A stretch of DNA of 64,000 bases from Numida meleagris (Eukaryota; Chordata; Aves; Galliformes; Numididae). The stretch spans positions 102,038,671-102,102,670 of the forward strand of contig NC_034409.1 in assembly GCF_002078875.1 (NCBI RefSeq), in the 5' to 3' direction. The position numbers were made by a program, and so were the translations under genes. Below the pieces are notes generated by a model. It saw nothing but the letters and a program-made list of their open reading frames with translations. It was not told the DNA's origin and made no database searches. Shown in pieces: positions 26,624 through 39,394 of this stretch (position 1 is the stretch's first letter; each line of letters opens with the position of its first letter).

Positions 26624-27100
26624 GTACCATTCGGAACACCCTCTTAAGCCAATGACAAAAACAACAAATCAATAAAGAGCAGGGATTTCGTATCATCAGT
26701 TTTAATCTGGTATAATGACCATTGAAGAAAGACACTGAAAAATTCCTTTCTAGGTTGTAGTGGAAATGAAACAGTTTGGTGCTCCAGTTCTCCTCAGTTC
26801 ACAGGGTGGGAGCTGGAACCGGCTCTAGATTCCTCAGACATCATGTCTGTGTGATTTCTAGCTGGTTTGCCACTGGAAATAAAGAAGAATTTAATTATCA
26901 TTATCGCTATCATGGTAACTCTTCAGAAATAGAGCATAAATATGTGTAGGAATAAAGTAATATATGAAAGAACTTTCCCAAAAAAATACTCAGGAAGGCT
27001 AAAACAAAGTATAGAGTATCTATTGAAAAAGGAGCTTGTGGAAGTTACAGGGCATGTAACACAGGGTAGGACAGACAGTGTGTTTCATATTTTCTTTTTT

Positions 27101-27398
27101 CACAGAATCATTGAGTATCTCAAGTTGTAGGGACCCATAAGGATCACTGAGTCCAACTCCTGGCTTAATACAGGACCACTCAAAAATCAGATCCTACATC
27201 GGAGAGCGTTGTCCAGATGCTTCTTGATCTCTGGCAAGTTCGGTGCCGTGACCACTGCCCTGGGCAGACTGTTCCAGTTCCCAACCACTGCCTGATGAAG
27301 AATCTTTTCTAACACCCAGTCTGACCCACCTCCTCTGATGCAGCTTCATACTATTCCCTCAGGTTCTGTCGTTGGCCACCTGAGAGATCAGTGCCATT
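27101..27398 (-). mobile_element. CR1 LINE 3' fragment, antisense
   Basis: It starts 'cacagaatcattgagtatctcaagttg', then 'gatcactgagtccaactcctgg', 'gggcagactgttccag' and 'aatcttttctaacaccca'. This is a distinct CR1 subfamily from the 9.35-kb copy. Confidence 0.87.
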
Positions 27399-28074
27399 TT
27401 TTTTTAAATTTAATTTCTATGATGTACAAATATAATTCTATGATTCCTATGTAAACAAAATTGTTACACTTTGTTAACATTTTTTAATAATGACATTCCT
27501 ATTAGTCAGTATTACTGACAATGCATCTTCCACCGTTCCCATCGTTAAAGTTTTATTTGGGATATGCCGTTTCCAGAAGGAGGTTGCCTTAAGTGGGTTC
27601 CGTGAGCAGACAGATGGACTTTATCCCTCTCCCATATGGCCAACAATTTTTTTTTTCCTTTTAATATACAATAGAGTTGAGTTCTTTCCATTTGTCCTTT
27701 GTTGGCCTTTGCATTTTTTTCAGGATGATACTGGGGAGAACAAGCTGCCCTCAGGCCACTTTTTAGCACCAAGAGTAGCAGCTAGGTCTTCTGCTCTGGA
27801 GAAGGTGGCAAATATCTACAGGAGTCCTGGACAGCAGCTCCTAAGACACCTCTGAAGTTACCTCATGCTGAACTTGCACGGGTAGATGGCACCACACAAA
27901 AACACTCATTGGGACCCAAAAGCTGCATTCACGTTGTGCTGGGGCTTCCATTCTGCCTTTCAACAGGGCTCCTACCTCAATGGCAGCTCCATCTGGCTCT
28001 CCCTTGCCTGTCACTAGCTGAAGGCCATCTCCTCACACCTTGCTCACCCACACACTCCACTCCCCCTGTCATCC
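27399..28074. other. Intergenic, no gene seen
   Basis: The last stretch before the nested CR1. Sequence from about 27720 is more GC-rich and open in one frame but has no recognisable product. Confidence 0.45.
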
Positions 28075-28722
28075 TGCTCAGGGCAGTGGTGCAGTCCCCA
28101 TTCTTGGAGGTGTTTAAGAACAGGCAGAGGTGGCACTTACAAACGTGGTTCAGTGATACGATTCAGTAGATTGATGGTTGGATTTACTGCATTCAGGCCT
28201 GGGGGGGCCCAGCACAAGAAGGATGTGAACTTGGAGCGAGTGCAGAGGAGGCCATGAAGATCACCAGAGGGCTGGAACACCTCTCTTGTGAAGACAGGCT
28301 GAGGGAGCTGGGCTTGTTCAGCTTGGAGAAGACTCTGAGGAGACCTTATTGTGGCCTTCCAGTACTTGAAAGAAGCTTGTAAACAGGATGGAGATTAACT
28401 TCTTATACAGTCTAATAGTGAAGGACAAGGGGGAATGGCTTTAAACTAAAAGAAGGGGAATTTAGACTAGATGTTAGAAATCTTTTCCTCAGAGGGTGGT
28501 GAGGCGGTGGCACAGGCTGCCCAGAGAAGCTGTGGTGCCCCATCCCTGGAGGCGCTCAAGGCCAGGTTGGATGGGGCCCTGGACAGCCTGAGCTGGGGGG
28601 GGGGGCAGCCCTGCCCACGGCAGCAGGTTGGGGCTGGGTGAGCTTTGAGCTCCCTTCCAACCCAAACTCTTCTGTGATTTTATGACTTGCAGATCTTGAA
28701 GGTCTTTTCCAACCCAAGCAGT
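28075..28722 (+). mobile_element. Outer CR1 copy, split by a second CR1
   Basis: The left part (28075-28180) reads 'agtccccattcttggaggtgtttaag', then 'ttgatggttggattta'. The expected continuation, 'gatcttgaaggtcttttccaaccc', reappears only at 28692-28716. The intervening approximately 490 bp is a complete 3' fragment of another CR1. It lies about 200 bp upstream of the BACH1 CpG island. Confidence 0.8.
28196..28684 (+). mobile_element. Inner CR1 copy inserted in an older CR1
   Basis: It runs from 'tgcagaggaggccatgaag' through 'agggagctgggcttgttcagc', 'ggtggcacaggctgcccag', 'ccatccctggaggcgctcaag' and an 11-G run (28595-28605) to 'ctcccttccaacccaa' and a short octamer tail. It has the same orientation as the element it interrupts. 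Confidence 0.85.
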
Positions 28723-28929
28723 CCTGTTTGACCCTGTCTGTCCTGCAGCACAGGAGAGCTGGTGGCTCAGGTCAGCACGCCGTGCTGCATATTGCTTCCA
28801 GCAGACCCTGCCCTGTCCCAGTCAGGCAGTGCTTCAGCCCACAAGGCACACGCTCAGTGAGTAACTTTTACCAGGAAAGCCACTCCGAGGCCGGCACCTC
28901 AGCAAACCGCCAGCAGAACGTTCCCCTCT

Positions 28930-29160
28930 GGAACGGCATCACCACTCACGTCACCCCCGAGCGGGCGGGCCGCTGCGGCGCATGCGCGCTGAGCGGTGCT
29001 GTGGGCGGCTGCGCGGCGGCGGGGAGCGCGGCGGCCAATGGGCGGGCGGGGTGTGTGCGTGTGCGGCGGGGGGGAGGCAATGTTGTCGGGAGTCACCTGA
29101 CCGCGGTCGCCGCAGTCGGGCCGCAGCCGCTGGGACGGGAGCAGTCGAGCTAGGAGGGAA
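28930..29160 (+). promoter_or_regulatory. BACH1: BACH1 CpG-island core promoter
   Basis: A dense CpG island without a TATA box, directly before the non-coding first exon. Visible motifs in order: CRE half-site ACGTCA (28948-28953), NRF1 palindrome GCGCATGCGC (28978-28987), CCAAT (29035-29039) immediately followed by GC boxes GGGCGG (29040-29050), and TCACCTGA (29092-29099). This layout is typical of a broad housekeeping-type promoter. NRF1 and Sp1 binding are predictions from motif only. Confidence 0.75.
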
Positions 29161-29263
29161 AGGGAGCGGGGAAAGGAAACGGAGAGAGGCGGCGGCGGCG
29201 GTGCTGCCCACCGGCCGCCCGCCCGGCCCGCGGCTGAGGGGCGGCGGCAGCAGAAGCGTTGAG
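29100..29263 (+). other. BACH1: BACH1 exon 1 (5'UTR, non-coding)
   Basis: A GC-rich leader rich in GGC repeats ends at GCGTTGAG|GTGAGC, a strong splice donor (29263/29264). No coding start in frame with BACH1 is present; translation starts in the next exon. The donor is well supported by sequence. The 5' end given here is an estimate, because the transcription start cannot be read from sequence. Confidence 0.65.
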
Positions 29264-32200
29264 GTGAGCTGAAGGGCGCGCTCTCTGTCGGGCAGCCGCC
29301 TCCCCCCGCGCCTCCCTCCCCCGGCGGGGCGCTGCGTCCCGCGAGGGCGGTGGGTCCTGGGCACCGCGCCTTCGCATGTCCCCTCGGCGGGGGCTCGGCG
29401 GCTCGCTGGCCCAGCTCGGGGGGGGCTGCGATCTCCTGGAGCTGGGAGGGCTCCGCTCGGACCGTCAACAAGGAGGCGGCGATCCCGTCAGGCTCGTTCT
29501 GCGCTGTGAAATAGTCGGCGCGCTTCGGCTTCGGGGCGCGTTGGAAGTGTTGCTGTTAGAAAAGAATTGTCGCCTGTTGTTCTGTTCTGTTCTCTGGTTG
29601 CGTTTTCCATTTCCAGCGTGTGCTCAGGGACCTCAAATTCGTATGTACCCGGGTCTTCTAAATGCTTGTCGGAATGAAAAAAAAAAAGGAGTGAAGATAC
29701 TGCTACGTATGTGGTTTCACCGTGCAGTGACTTCTGACAGGTGTGAATTTGAGGCACTTTAGGAAGGTGTGTGAAGAGCATTTTTGGCTCTGCTGCAGGA
29801 GTAGCTGCGGTCCGGAAAGGAACACCGTAGCTTACAGCCACATAATGCTGTGGGTCCTTTAAACTCTAGTGCTGAGCCATGCTGAGAAGAAAACACTCAG
29901 GGATATCTGTATCAAACCAAATTAAGTAGTCAGGTCATTATGAATTTTGTTTTGTGGTTTGAGTTTAACGTTTAGAAGTGACTCAAGTGGTGTAATTCCT
30001 CTTGCGTGCCCTGGCGCATGGCAGTAAATTAGCAAGTGGTGAGGCCGGACCATGGTGGATTTGCAGAGAGGAGCAGTTGCTGGAAACAGAGTATCTGCAT
30101 GGTGTGCTTCTCAGGAGGGCTTCCGTGGAGACCCTGTTACTGAAGCACTATTTGGATTTCTTCAGATGTTCTTCTGGAGTATATTTTCCAGTTCATTTAA
30201 GTACAGAAGAACCTCACTTTTGTAGTCTGTATCCGTCTTGTGAAGTGAATGGAAGCGCAGTAAGTGGGATGCTGGGGAAGTCTGCCTCGCTGGCACGCTC
30301 CCAGTTCGACCCTAAATGCCGAAGTGGACGGTTATGTTATATGCGCTTTATTTTTGAGTGTTTTGTACTCAAAAATGTCCAAAGCCTTAGTGTACAAAGG
30401 TTTTCATTTGTTAAGGATATTTTGAACAGTAATTTACATTAATGTAAGAATTCCCAGGTATGCCACGCTCTTCACCTGATCACTTTGATCAAGTGGCACT
30501 ATCGTTGGGCATAGACCACACGTATCTCCAGAAATAAAACAGAGACGTCTTTGTATTGAATTGTAATATGAGTCCCAAACCAAATATCTCTCCCCAGTGC
30601 TTTGGACTTGGGTGTCCTTGTTCTGACACTCTCCCATTTGATCAGGTATGAAAAGATGTTAAGACAACTTCCTCATTGGTTTCCTTTTAATTGTAAACCT
30701 GGCTTTCTCCCAGTGCTGAGCAAACTGGCGCAAGGTGTTGGCATGGTAGGGCCACTCGAAGGATTCGCCTCTCTTAGTGCTGGTGTTGTCCCTGTCCCTT
30801 AAGAGTTCTGCTGCTGAAAGCGGCATGGGGGAGGTTTTAGGGGCTGAAAAGACCTTTGTGGTATTTATAGCACGAGTCTTGTTTATATGCAATCCTTAGT
30901 TAAACAGTAGTAATGTGTTGGTTGATGCAAACGTGGGTAGGAACAAAACCTTAATGGTTGTTTCAGCAGCTATTTTTTGCTCTCTTCAGTTGCGTGAATT
31001 CAGCCTGGTATGACCAAATTGGGGATAATGTGTGAGGACCCCTGCAGCTATCCCTGCCTCTGCTTCATAAGTTAACCATGTAGGGGTGGAGGAAAGCTTG
31101 CTTTGCTGAAACAGATCATAGCCCCTGTCATAGAAGGGACTTCATCTCCAGCAGCAAGCTTTATTTTTCAGTTAATGCAGTTCTTGTGGTAGAGAGGTTT
31201 GGTTCTTCAGTAATACAAGGGAAACCTTTGTGTTTGCTATAAGTGCTCATTAGCAGGTCAGAGTAGTGTTCAACTGACTTGTCAGCTACTGAAGCTTTAA
31301 AAAGAAGGGGAAGCGTGTTATGAAGGGCAAACTGGCTTTAGAAGCATTAGTGAAATAGAAATAAATAGAGTTTAATCATTAGGTGTGCGCTGGAGAATAG
31401 AAGTAGTAGCATAGGGCCAGCCAAAATGCCTTTAAATTGCTTGTGCGTTAAAGAATAGTCAGGTAGTCTGTAGGATCATGCCGGACTTATGTTTGCGAGT
31501 GACTTTAATTGTCAAGATAGTGTCTGCAGGTGTTTGGATTCCTGTCTTGGCCCGTTAGCTAATAGTTTAGTAAGAAAGTAAATAGCACTTGCTACTCCTG
31601 GCATTCTGCATCTTTTCTCCCTGTGTAAATTTGACTGGAATTTGCAACATTTACATATGCTCTTCTGTTTTCATAGAGTGTTTCTGAACTTTTGTTTCAG
31701 TTTCATATGCTCTGAAGAAAAGTTGTGGAAGCAAATCAGAGGAGTTAAAAAGCTAATGCCACAAATAACATTGCGAAGATTGTTTTCCAAAAGCATCTTC
31801 TTTGACTTGCCACTGTGTTTGCTCCTCAGTTCTTTTAGGTCTTTTCTTGCATCCTTTATTAGTTCTTGAGCTGCAAATGGTTAACTTATGCACACAAAAA
31901 ATATTTGTAACAAATAATACTTGTGAATGGATTCTGACAGTCATTAACACAACGAATGTGGCTTGTTTAACTGGAGCAAGGAGTAGATGTGCAGATAGAA
32001 ACATGAAGGTGTTTGTTCTTGAAGTAGAGGCAGGAGTAGACAGTAGGCGCCAGCTGTGCACGCTTTGTTAGTCAATTTTATCCTGATTAAATATTATACT
32101 CTGACTTGGAAAAAAAAAAATATGCAATTACTAAGTCTGTGTGTAGCCACCTTCCCAGAATAACTGCTGAAGGGTGGAACTGAAGGATTGTAAAGGTGGG

Positions 32201-33379
32201 ATTTTGCTGCAGGAGAGTTTCTGAAATCCCTTCAATCCTGTTCATTTTTAGCACTGAAACAAACCACATCCCCACAAAGTGATTTTTTCGTGCCTCAGAC
32301 AAAAATTTAGCAGTGTAAAAAATAATGTAAAATGGCAAACAGAAATATCTCTTTATTTTTTTCTGGATGGGATCTGAATATTGCTTTATGTCATTTTAGG
32401 GAAACTATTCCAACCTTTTTGGGGAAAAATTTATGATTCTACAAAATCAGTCTTCTCCGTATTTCTTCAAAATCCCAGCTCCTGCAATCTTGTGTCTGCT
32501 AGGAATCCCAGTTCTTTGTCCTTCTCTCCCTGCTCAGAGTTCCCACATAGATTGCAGGTATTTAAAAACAACTGGATCTTTCGGCTTAAAAGCTTGAGAA
32601 TAAATGATGACTCTGAGACATGACACTGACCTGACTTCCCATGATTCTTTTCAATTCTCGCTTGTGACTTGTCAAGAGTCCAAGTGCTTTGGTAGGAGTG
32701 ATGTTGCAGAAATACAGTCTAATCATTTTTTAAAAGCTCACTTATTTACATAAGTGATATCATCCCGCTGTTTCGTTTGAATGGTTTCGAGATTTAATTA
32801 AGAATTTGCTAATCATCTAAAGATGAGACGTACGTTCTTCATAGGAGAAAGCATTGTTTTCATGAACGAAAGCTTAGCTGTTATAATCAATAGGTTTCTT
32901 AATTGCCATGTTCTTTTTCAAGTATTTTTGAGCTGGTGCTGGAGAAGCAGTAAACATGCAGTCTAAAATGCTTGTTCATCCCTTGTCAGCATAACATGAA
33001 TCAGCAGCTATTAGCTGCTGCAGGCATTCATCTGTAACGTAACTTCATTTCCTTAAAAGGCGAGGTAGCTGGGGGCAAGCACACGGGTAGAAAGCTTTAG
33101 AAAACAGCTTTTGCACTCTATCTTGAATAAACCGTCCCTTATCCAACTAGTCTCGCTTTAGTAGTAGGGAATGATAATTGTCTCTTCATGCGTCACATCT
33201 GTGGATGGCGGGGTTTTTTAATAGAATAAAATAAAAGTAAATGTCCGCTGTAAGGGTACTGAGGGAGATAATTGAGCTGCTTAAAGTTTCTCAATGCATC
33301 AGCTTAGGAGTCAGGAGTAGCACTCAGACTTTGCTTTTCAAGATGTTTTCTTATGCTTTTGGTCTACAATACCTTTTGT

Positions 33380-33393
33380 CCCCCCCCCCCCCC
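33380..33393. repeat. C14 homopolymer
   Basis: Fourteen consecutive C residues in BACH1 intron 1, expected to be length-unstable and able to form G-rich structure on the opposite strand. Confidence 0.95.
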
Positions 33394-35157
33394 AAGCTGT
33401 TCAGAAATTTAAGGTATTCTAAGAATACAGGTAAGTTTAGAAGCATGGTGGTTGCTGAGCAGATGTTTACTGTCTACTGCATGATAAATTAACCTGCTAG
33501 TGTGATGGTGATGATGATCACAACAGGAATTGCATTTGGGTGCCCAAGTTCAGCCAGCTGTGACAGTGCTGACAGTAAAGGTGCCCTGCCTGAGCTCTGC
33601 TGAGGAGGTTCTGCACTCTCTGCTTTCTTATATCCTCAGGAGTTTTACCTGTGTTCTGCTGAAAGTTAATGTCATTATTGCAAAGGGTTGACATCCAGCA
33701 TGCTGTTAGATGGTAGCTGTTCACTAAGTAAAGAATGAGGAACAGGCTTTTGTTTACTGGTTAGTAAATTGAGTAATGCTTGGGTTGGATAATTCACAGG
33801 AAATGTAGCTCGAGGTCTTGAGAAGTAAAAACAAAACCCAAACCCTTACCTGTAGACAGATCAGTGGTAGAGCAATGTAACTGGTAGCTGAGTATAGAAA
33901 TTGAAGATTAGCTTTTTTCTTATTTAGGAATCTCTGAAATGTAGCTACTGACTGAGGGGGAAAACAAGAGACTGCTGCTCTTTAAAAGAAAGAGGTGACT
34001 TGCTAGGATGTAACTCATGTAGCTAATTTATTTAGTTATTTTTGCTTAGCTTCTGCTAGTACTGATTCTGTCTTTGTAGACTGTAAGACAGAAGAGCCAC
34101 ATGTCAGTTTGAGCTGGTTTATTACCCCACTCACTATTAAGTGTATTACAGTTGATGGTTGCAAAGTACAGTCTTGTGTTCTATTTGACAGTGAGTCTTT
34201 CACAGGTGATCATTGGGCTTGGATGCTCGCTCTACTTCCTCAAGTCCAGATGCCTCTGGACTCCCATTCATGTTGGTGAGAACTAGATACTGGATTTTCT
34301 CTTTTGTGTCTTTAGACTTCTCAGCACGGGCCATCTGAGTAGAAAAAGGCATGACCACTATGGATTTCCAAGGGTTTGTGTGCACTGATTTAGTATTTAT
34401 AAGGATACAGGAAACACTTCAACTCAGAATAGTCAAAAACTATTTTGGTAAATGTGCACAGAATTCATAGGTGTATCTTACTGTCATTTCTGCTTCTGTT
34501 TACTTGAATTTGCACTCTTGAGCCTCGATCTCTGTTCCAAGTGCTGTTTTAGTATTTTTTGGGCCTCTTCCCTTAAAGAGTCTGAGAGCCTGTGCAGCTC
34601 ACTTCTCTCACTTCTATGACTCATTCATTTTTTCTGGTTGTGAATTTTCTTCTAGTGCTGCCAACTTCAGCTGGTCTCACATTCAAAACATTTGCTTTAG
34701 CTGTAAAGCATAGATAGCCCTTTGTGTGCTGAAATGTCTCACCTTTTTCTTTCTGGAGTTTGTGGTGTTTGAATGCAAATTGAAGAACGCTGAATTTGTT
34801 TACCAGGGTGATAGCTGTCATGTTGTTGTTGTAAGTTACTTTGTAGTGAAGTTCCTGGCATCTGTTGCAGACAGGCAGAGACTTCCAGCTGTTATTTTTG
34901 TCTTCTCTGTTCAGAAAGAATGATGCAAGTATACAGTTAAACAGCTATAAATGTAGAGAACTGATGTTATCTGATTGTTTTTGTAAGTCAACAAAAAGCT
35001 TAAACTACACAACATCTGGGGGGGGGTTTCCAGCATACAAGTAAAATACAAGGTACTCTGCTTAAACCTTCATTTAAAGTCTAAAGAAATTGTTAATATT
35101 AATGTGCTGCATTTAATAATAATATGTTGATTTAGTAAGTTTAGTTGGTCTTTATCA

Positions 35158-35915
35158 AAGAATCATCAAGATTGGAAAAGACCACTAAGATCACCCAGTC
35201 CAACCATCAGCCCACCCCCACCATGCCCACTGACCATCTCCCTCAGTGCCACATCCACATGGCTCTTGAACACCTCCAGGAACTCCACCACCTCCCTGGG
35301 CAGCCTGTGCCAGTCATTCAGCCAAATGCTTCTTAACACCTGACCTGAACCGCCCTTGGCACAACTTGTAACTCGCTGTTAGCTGGGAGAAGAAGCCGAT
35401 CCCCAACCTCCATTCAGGTGGTTGTAGAGAATGATGGGGTCTCCCATGAGCCTCCTCTTCTCCAGACTAAGTTCCTTTAGCTGCTCCTCATAAGACCTGT
35501 ACTCCAGACCCTTCACCAGCTCTGTTGCCCTTCTTTGAACTCAAGGCCAGTGCCTCTGTGTTTTTCTTGTAGTAAGGGGGCCCAAAACTAAACCCAGTAT
35601 TTGAGGTACGGCCCCACCAGTGCTGAGTACAGAGGGATGATGTCCTCCCTGCTGGCTGCACTGTTTCCAATACAAGCCAGGATGCCATTGGCCTTCTTGG
35701 CCACCTAGGCACTCTGCTGGCTCACGTTCAGCTGGCTGTTGACCAATACCCCCCCACATTCTTGTTCTTCACACGACTTGCCAGCCACTCTACCCCAAGC
35801 CTGTAGTGTTGTATGGAGTTGTGACCAAAGTGCAGGAGCTGGCATTTGGTCTTGTTGAACCTCATACAGTTGGCCTCAGCTTATCCAGATTCCTCCGTAG
35901 AACCTTCCTACCTTA
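35158..35915 (-). mobile_element. CR1 LINE 3' fragment, antisense (about 760 bp, longest copy)
   Basis: It begins with 'aagaatcatcaagattggaaaagacca', passes 'ccctcagtgccacatccaca', 'tccctgggcagcctgtgcca', 'cctcctcttctccagacta' and 'cccttctttgaactc', and continues into upstream CR1 sequence ending near 'ttatccagattcctccgtag'. It lies in BACH1 intron 1, opposite to transcription. Confidence 0.9.
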
Positions 35916-37504
35916 AAGCAGATGATTCTGTATATTTGACGTTTGTTATAAGTAAAATACTTTGGACGGAGCGTGGATGTTTGAGAAATTCTCTGCAGGA
36001 ATGCTGGAATTGTTCATTGGGCTCATTGTTCAGTGGGCCGAGTGTTGGAGGTGATGACTGATGCTGATGTTAAAATGTGCAGTGAGCTAACAGGTGGTAT
36101 TTTATTCTTTTAAGGCTTCAAATGGTGTCTTGACATCCGCATCTTACTGCTATTACTTCTGGTTAGTAATGGAACTTTCCTATTGGAATGGGTTTTCTAT
36201 TTATCTTCTTTCTTGCAACCACGAGGAACTTGATCATTATGGCATATCATGAAGTCTGGCCTGATTGATGTGAGAAAGCAGCTACTTGATTTGAGTGTTC
36301 TATGTCAGTGTACATAAAATGTGTGTTTTGTTGTCCTTTGCAAAATGGGAATGTTTCTCCTCAGCATGAAATACTTGAGAAGGTGATTGTGTCAACTCTT
36401 GTCTTCCAGAAGTGGCTTGCTAGGAAAAGCTATAGCAGAAAGCACTTGCTGTTTTTTATTTTAATCTGTTTGTGTGAAATTTTTACATAAATGTTAGAAC
36501 TGTTTCTATATGAGTTATAACGCAGATATTTCTTTATTTGCGAGGTGCCATAAAAAACTTTCTCCAGGACTCTTTTGCTGCCTGAATTTTGTAGACATAC
36601 TTACTCACGAAGCAGTTCTTTGGCCCTGCTGTGAGTGTATAGAGTTAAGCTCGGTTCTGCACATGTTTTTGTCAGCTTTGCTGACAACTTGATGCTTCAG
36701 ACCTTCCCTCACCTCGGGCACAACACTTCCCTCGTTGACCACGGGATGTTAGTTTGAGTGCGGGCTCTTCACGTGTTGTACTGGTACTGCTGAGTATGAA
36801 AGTTAGAGCTAATCTACCTTGTGCCAGGTCTTTCTGTGTGAATGAGAAATTTCATTCTGGTAAAATGTTCCCACTCTTAGACTATCTCTTCCAAGATAGT
36901 GTTATCTATTAAGTTATGTAACTTAGCAACAGTAGTTCCTTATAGCTTGACGTGGGACTCAGCCATAGTGATTATCATCTTTGGAATATATGTACACTAG
37001 TGTCAAATGAGGACACTTCATGGTTTTCCTGAAGACTTGCATTTAAGTGACTCTTTACTTCCTTCCCTAACAGTATCTCCTTTAGAGGATTATCTGATTG
37101 GCCTGCTTTATTCTACCCTCGGCTAGGAGTTAAGGAGAAGTAACTTCTAGTTGTAAGCAATCAGATGAGCACGCTTGAAGTCTGAGATTATTTAAAGTAC
37201 CTTACTCTGCATTTACCTCATGTTAGTAATATAAATTAACAAATAACTTTAAATGCGTGAGGAAATGAGATCTGTTATTTCCTGATGAATCTTGATAGGC
37301 ATCTTGCTCTGGTTTCTACATTATGTATTAAAACAAATTTATATTCCTCTTCTTCATATTGTTGGCAGTGCTGATTTGCATTAAGATAACAAGTATTTCA
37401 TATGTCCTTTGAAAATAACTGTGTACACTTAATTGATTAAAAGTAAGGATGTCTATATCTACTGAAGATATCGTGATTTTACAGATACCTGTTGTTCATA
37501 GTTT

Positions 37505-38070
37505 TCCCGGGCATGTATATAGACTGGGAGCAGCAATCCTTGAGAGTAGCCCCGCAGAGAAAGAGCTGGGGGTCCTGGTGGAGAAAGACAGGGAGCTGTT
37601 AGAGGGGGTCCAGAGGAGGGCCACAAAGATGATCAGAGGGCTGGAGCACCTCCCCTACGAAGACAAGCAAAGGGAGCTGGGCTCGTTCAGCCTGGAGAAG
37701 AGAAGGCTGTGGGGTGACTTCATTGCAGCTTTCCAGTACCTGAAGGAAGTCTACAAACAGGAGGGGAGTCAACTCTTTACAAGGGCAGATAATGGCAGGA
37801 CAAGGGGAAATGGTTTTAAGCTGAAGGAGGGAAGATATAGGTTGGATATCAGGGGGAAGTGCTTTACTATGAGAGTGGTGAGGTGCTGGAACAGGCTGCC
37901 CGGAGAGGTTGTGGATGCCCCATCCCTGGAGGTGTTAGACCAGGCTGCACAGGGCCCCACCCAACCTGGCCTCGAACATTAGATGTGGAGGTTGGCGGCC
38001 CTGCCTGTGGGAGGGTGGTTGGAGCTTGATGATCCCTGAGGTCCCTTCCAACTCAAGCTATTCTATCATA
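37505..38070 (+). mobile_element. CR1 LINE 3' fragment, sense, relatively young
   Basis: An open frame covers the end of CR1 ORF2, with RRATKMIRGLEHLPYEDKQ and VVRCWNRLPGEVVDAPSLEVL recognisable. It is followed by 'ggttggagcttgatgatccctgaggtcccttccaac' and an octamer-like tail. The upstream part joins 'gtggagaaagacaggga' directly to 'gtccagaggagggccac', so an internal segment appears deleted. It is not a host gene although a 177-codon frame is open. Confidence 0.92.
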
Positions 38071-38338
38071 GTTTTCCCCTTGAGTCATATTGTAGTAGAG
38101 GTGAAATAAATCAGCTCATCTTCACTTGAAAGCAGAATAAAGTATTTTAACCAGTGCTCAGGAGACAATATTTTTGGCCTTAAGCAATGCGTTTTTGATC
38201 TCAGTCACTGATGAACAATGGAAGCTTGATAGTAATGTGCTTCCTTGTGTCCTTCAAGCAGACCTTGATTCATTCAGCTGCAGTTTTTCTTCAGGTAATT
38301 CTTATACTAGCATGTGTCATAGTCCCTTTTTCTTTCCC

Positions 38339-38659
38339 TCAAGACTGTGAGGTTCTTACGTGCTCAGAGCTTGACATGAGAGGAATTTGAGGAATATCTT
38401 TGTACTGACAGTTCTGGTTTTCTTCCACGAAGTGAAGATTCATAGTGAACTTTTGCATTGTTTCATATTTAATCCTTTCAACCTGCTTTTTAAGGGCTGC
38501 TTCAAGTTTTGGAAGGTCTTTTTGGATTCTTATCTTCAATAGTACGTGATGTATGGAAAATCTTAAACAATACTTTTGGTTCTTAGCATCTTTTGCATTC
38601 AGCAAAACAGTTGTTAGTTGATACTGACTTAATGAGCAGCGATTTAAATATACAGTCAT
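38339..38659 (-). other. Unexplained 106-codon minus-strand open frame in BACH1 intron 1
   Basis: Starting from an ATG at 38659, the frame encodes a Lys/Glu-rich segment around DLPKLEAALKKQVERIKYET that looks helix-forming, and stops at 38339. I do not recognise the protein. There is no CpG, clear poly(A) tail or flanking duplication. It may be a decayed retrocopy, an exon of an antisense transcript, or chance. Confidence 0.2.
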
Positions 38660-39394
38660 CTGCAGACTTGGTGTACTTCTACAATTTGTCTGTGCCTGCC
38701 TCTAATTTTCCTTCCTCAAGTGTTCATTTTAGAAGAAAGATAGCATGATTACTGCCATTGGGCACCTCTGTTGAGATGAAGAAGGCCTCTGAGGGTCTTT
38801 ACTGGGGGAAGAGCTTACAACCTTACAAGTTACACAGCTTCTTAATTAGAACTGAATTGTTGTCTCCAAACCTTTTACCTCTTCTGTCCATCTGTAAATG
38901 GAATTAATTTTAAATAATTTCTAAAGGCTTCAGGAGAATAGATGAATGCGAAACAGTTCACAAAAGTACAGAGTTTTTTTTTGTTGTGGGTGTGTATATA
39001 ATGTATTACAGATATGGATACAGTGGAAAATCTAGTTGTCTGTCATGACGTACTGTGATAAATGTGAGGCCATGCCTTTATTGCACAACTAGAAAACAGA
39101 ATTAGGACACTCGCCAATTTGACCTTTGTCAGCACTTCTATGAAGTGTGACAGAGTTCTGGTGGTTACATTTTTTCCTTTTCCTATTTGATACTTGCTTT
39201 CATTAGCATTTTCAGTCTTTTGGTTCTTTTCCTTTTAATTTCTCTCTGTACAGTATATAACCATTACTAGGTTTTACAAATAAGATAAAAACTATGTTTT
39301 GGTTTTAGTTATTGAAAGCCTCTTTTACATTTTGAAATGCTCAATGAAATGCTGCATTTTATACTTTCGACATCTCAAACTTATATCCTGTTTA

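Larger units (their letters stand above)
20151..27100. other. Intergenic, low-complexity runs, no gene seen
   Basis: Besides the CpG patch near 20.8 kb and the microsatellite at 23077, this interval holds a T17 run (22000-22016), an A25 run (26599-26623) and ordinary AT-rich sequence. I found no conserved exon. Confidence 0.5.

Noticed and set aside
26360..26630. Possible processed retrocopy ending in the A25 run
   Set aside because: No recognisable parent, no poly(A) signal upstream of the run and no target-site duplication that I can find.
28899..29471. 190-codon minus-strand frame and several overlapping frames at the BACH1 promoter
   Set aside because: GC-rich CpG-island sequence rarely contains stop codons. 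The composition (runs of Arg, Ala, Pro, Gly) is typical of spurious frames and there is no family motif.
37449..37982. 177-codon plus-strand open frame in BACH1 intron 1
   Set aside because: It is the C-terminal part of CR1 ORF2 (RCWNRLPGEVV motif) followed by the CR1 3'UTR, not a host gene.
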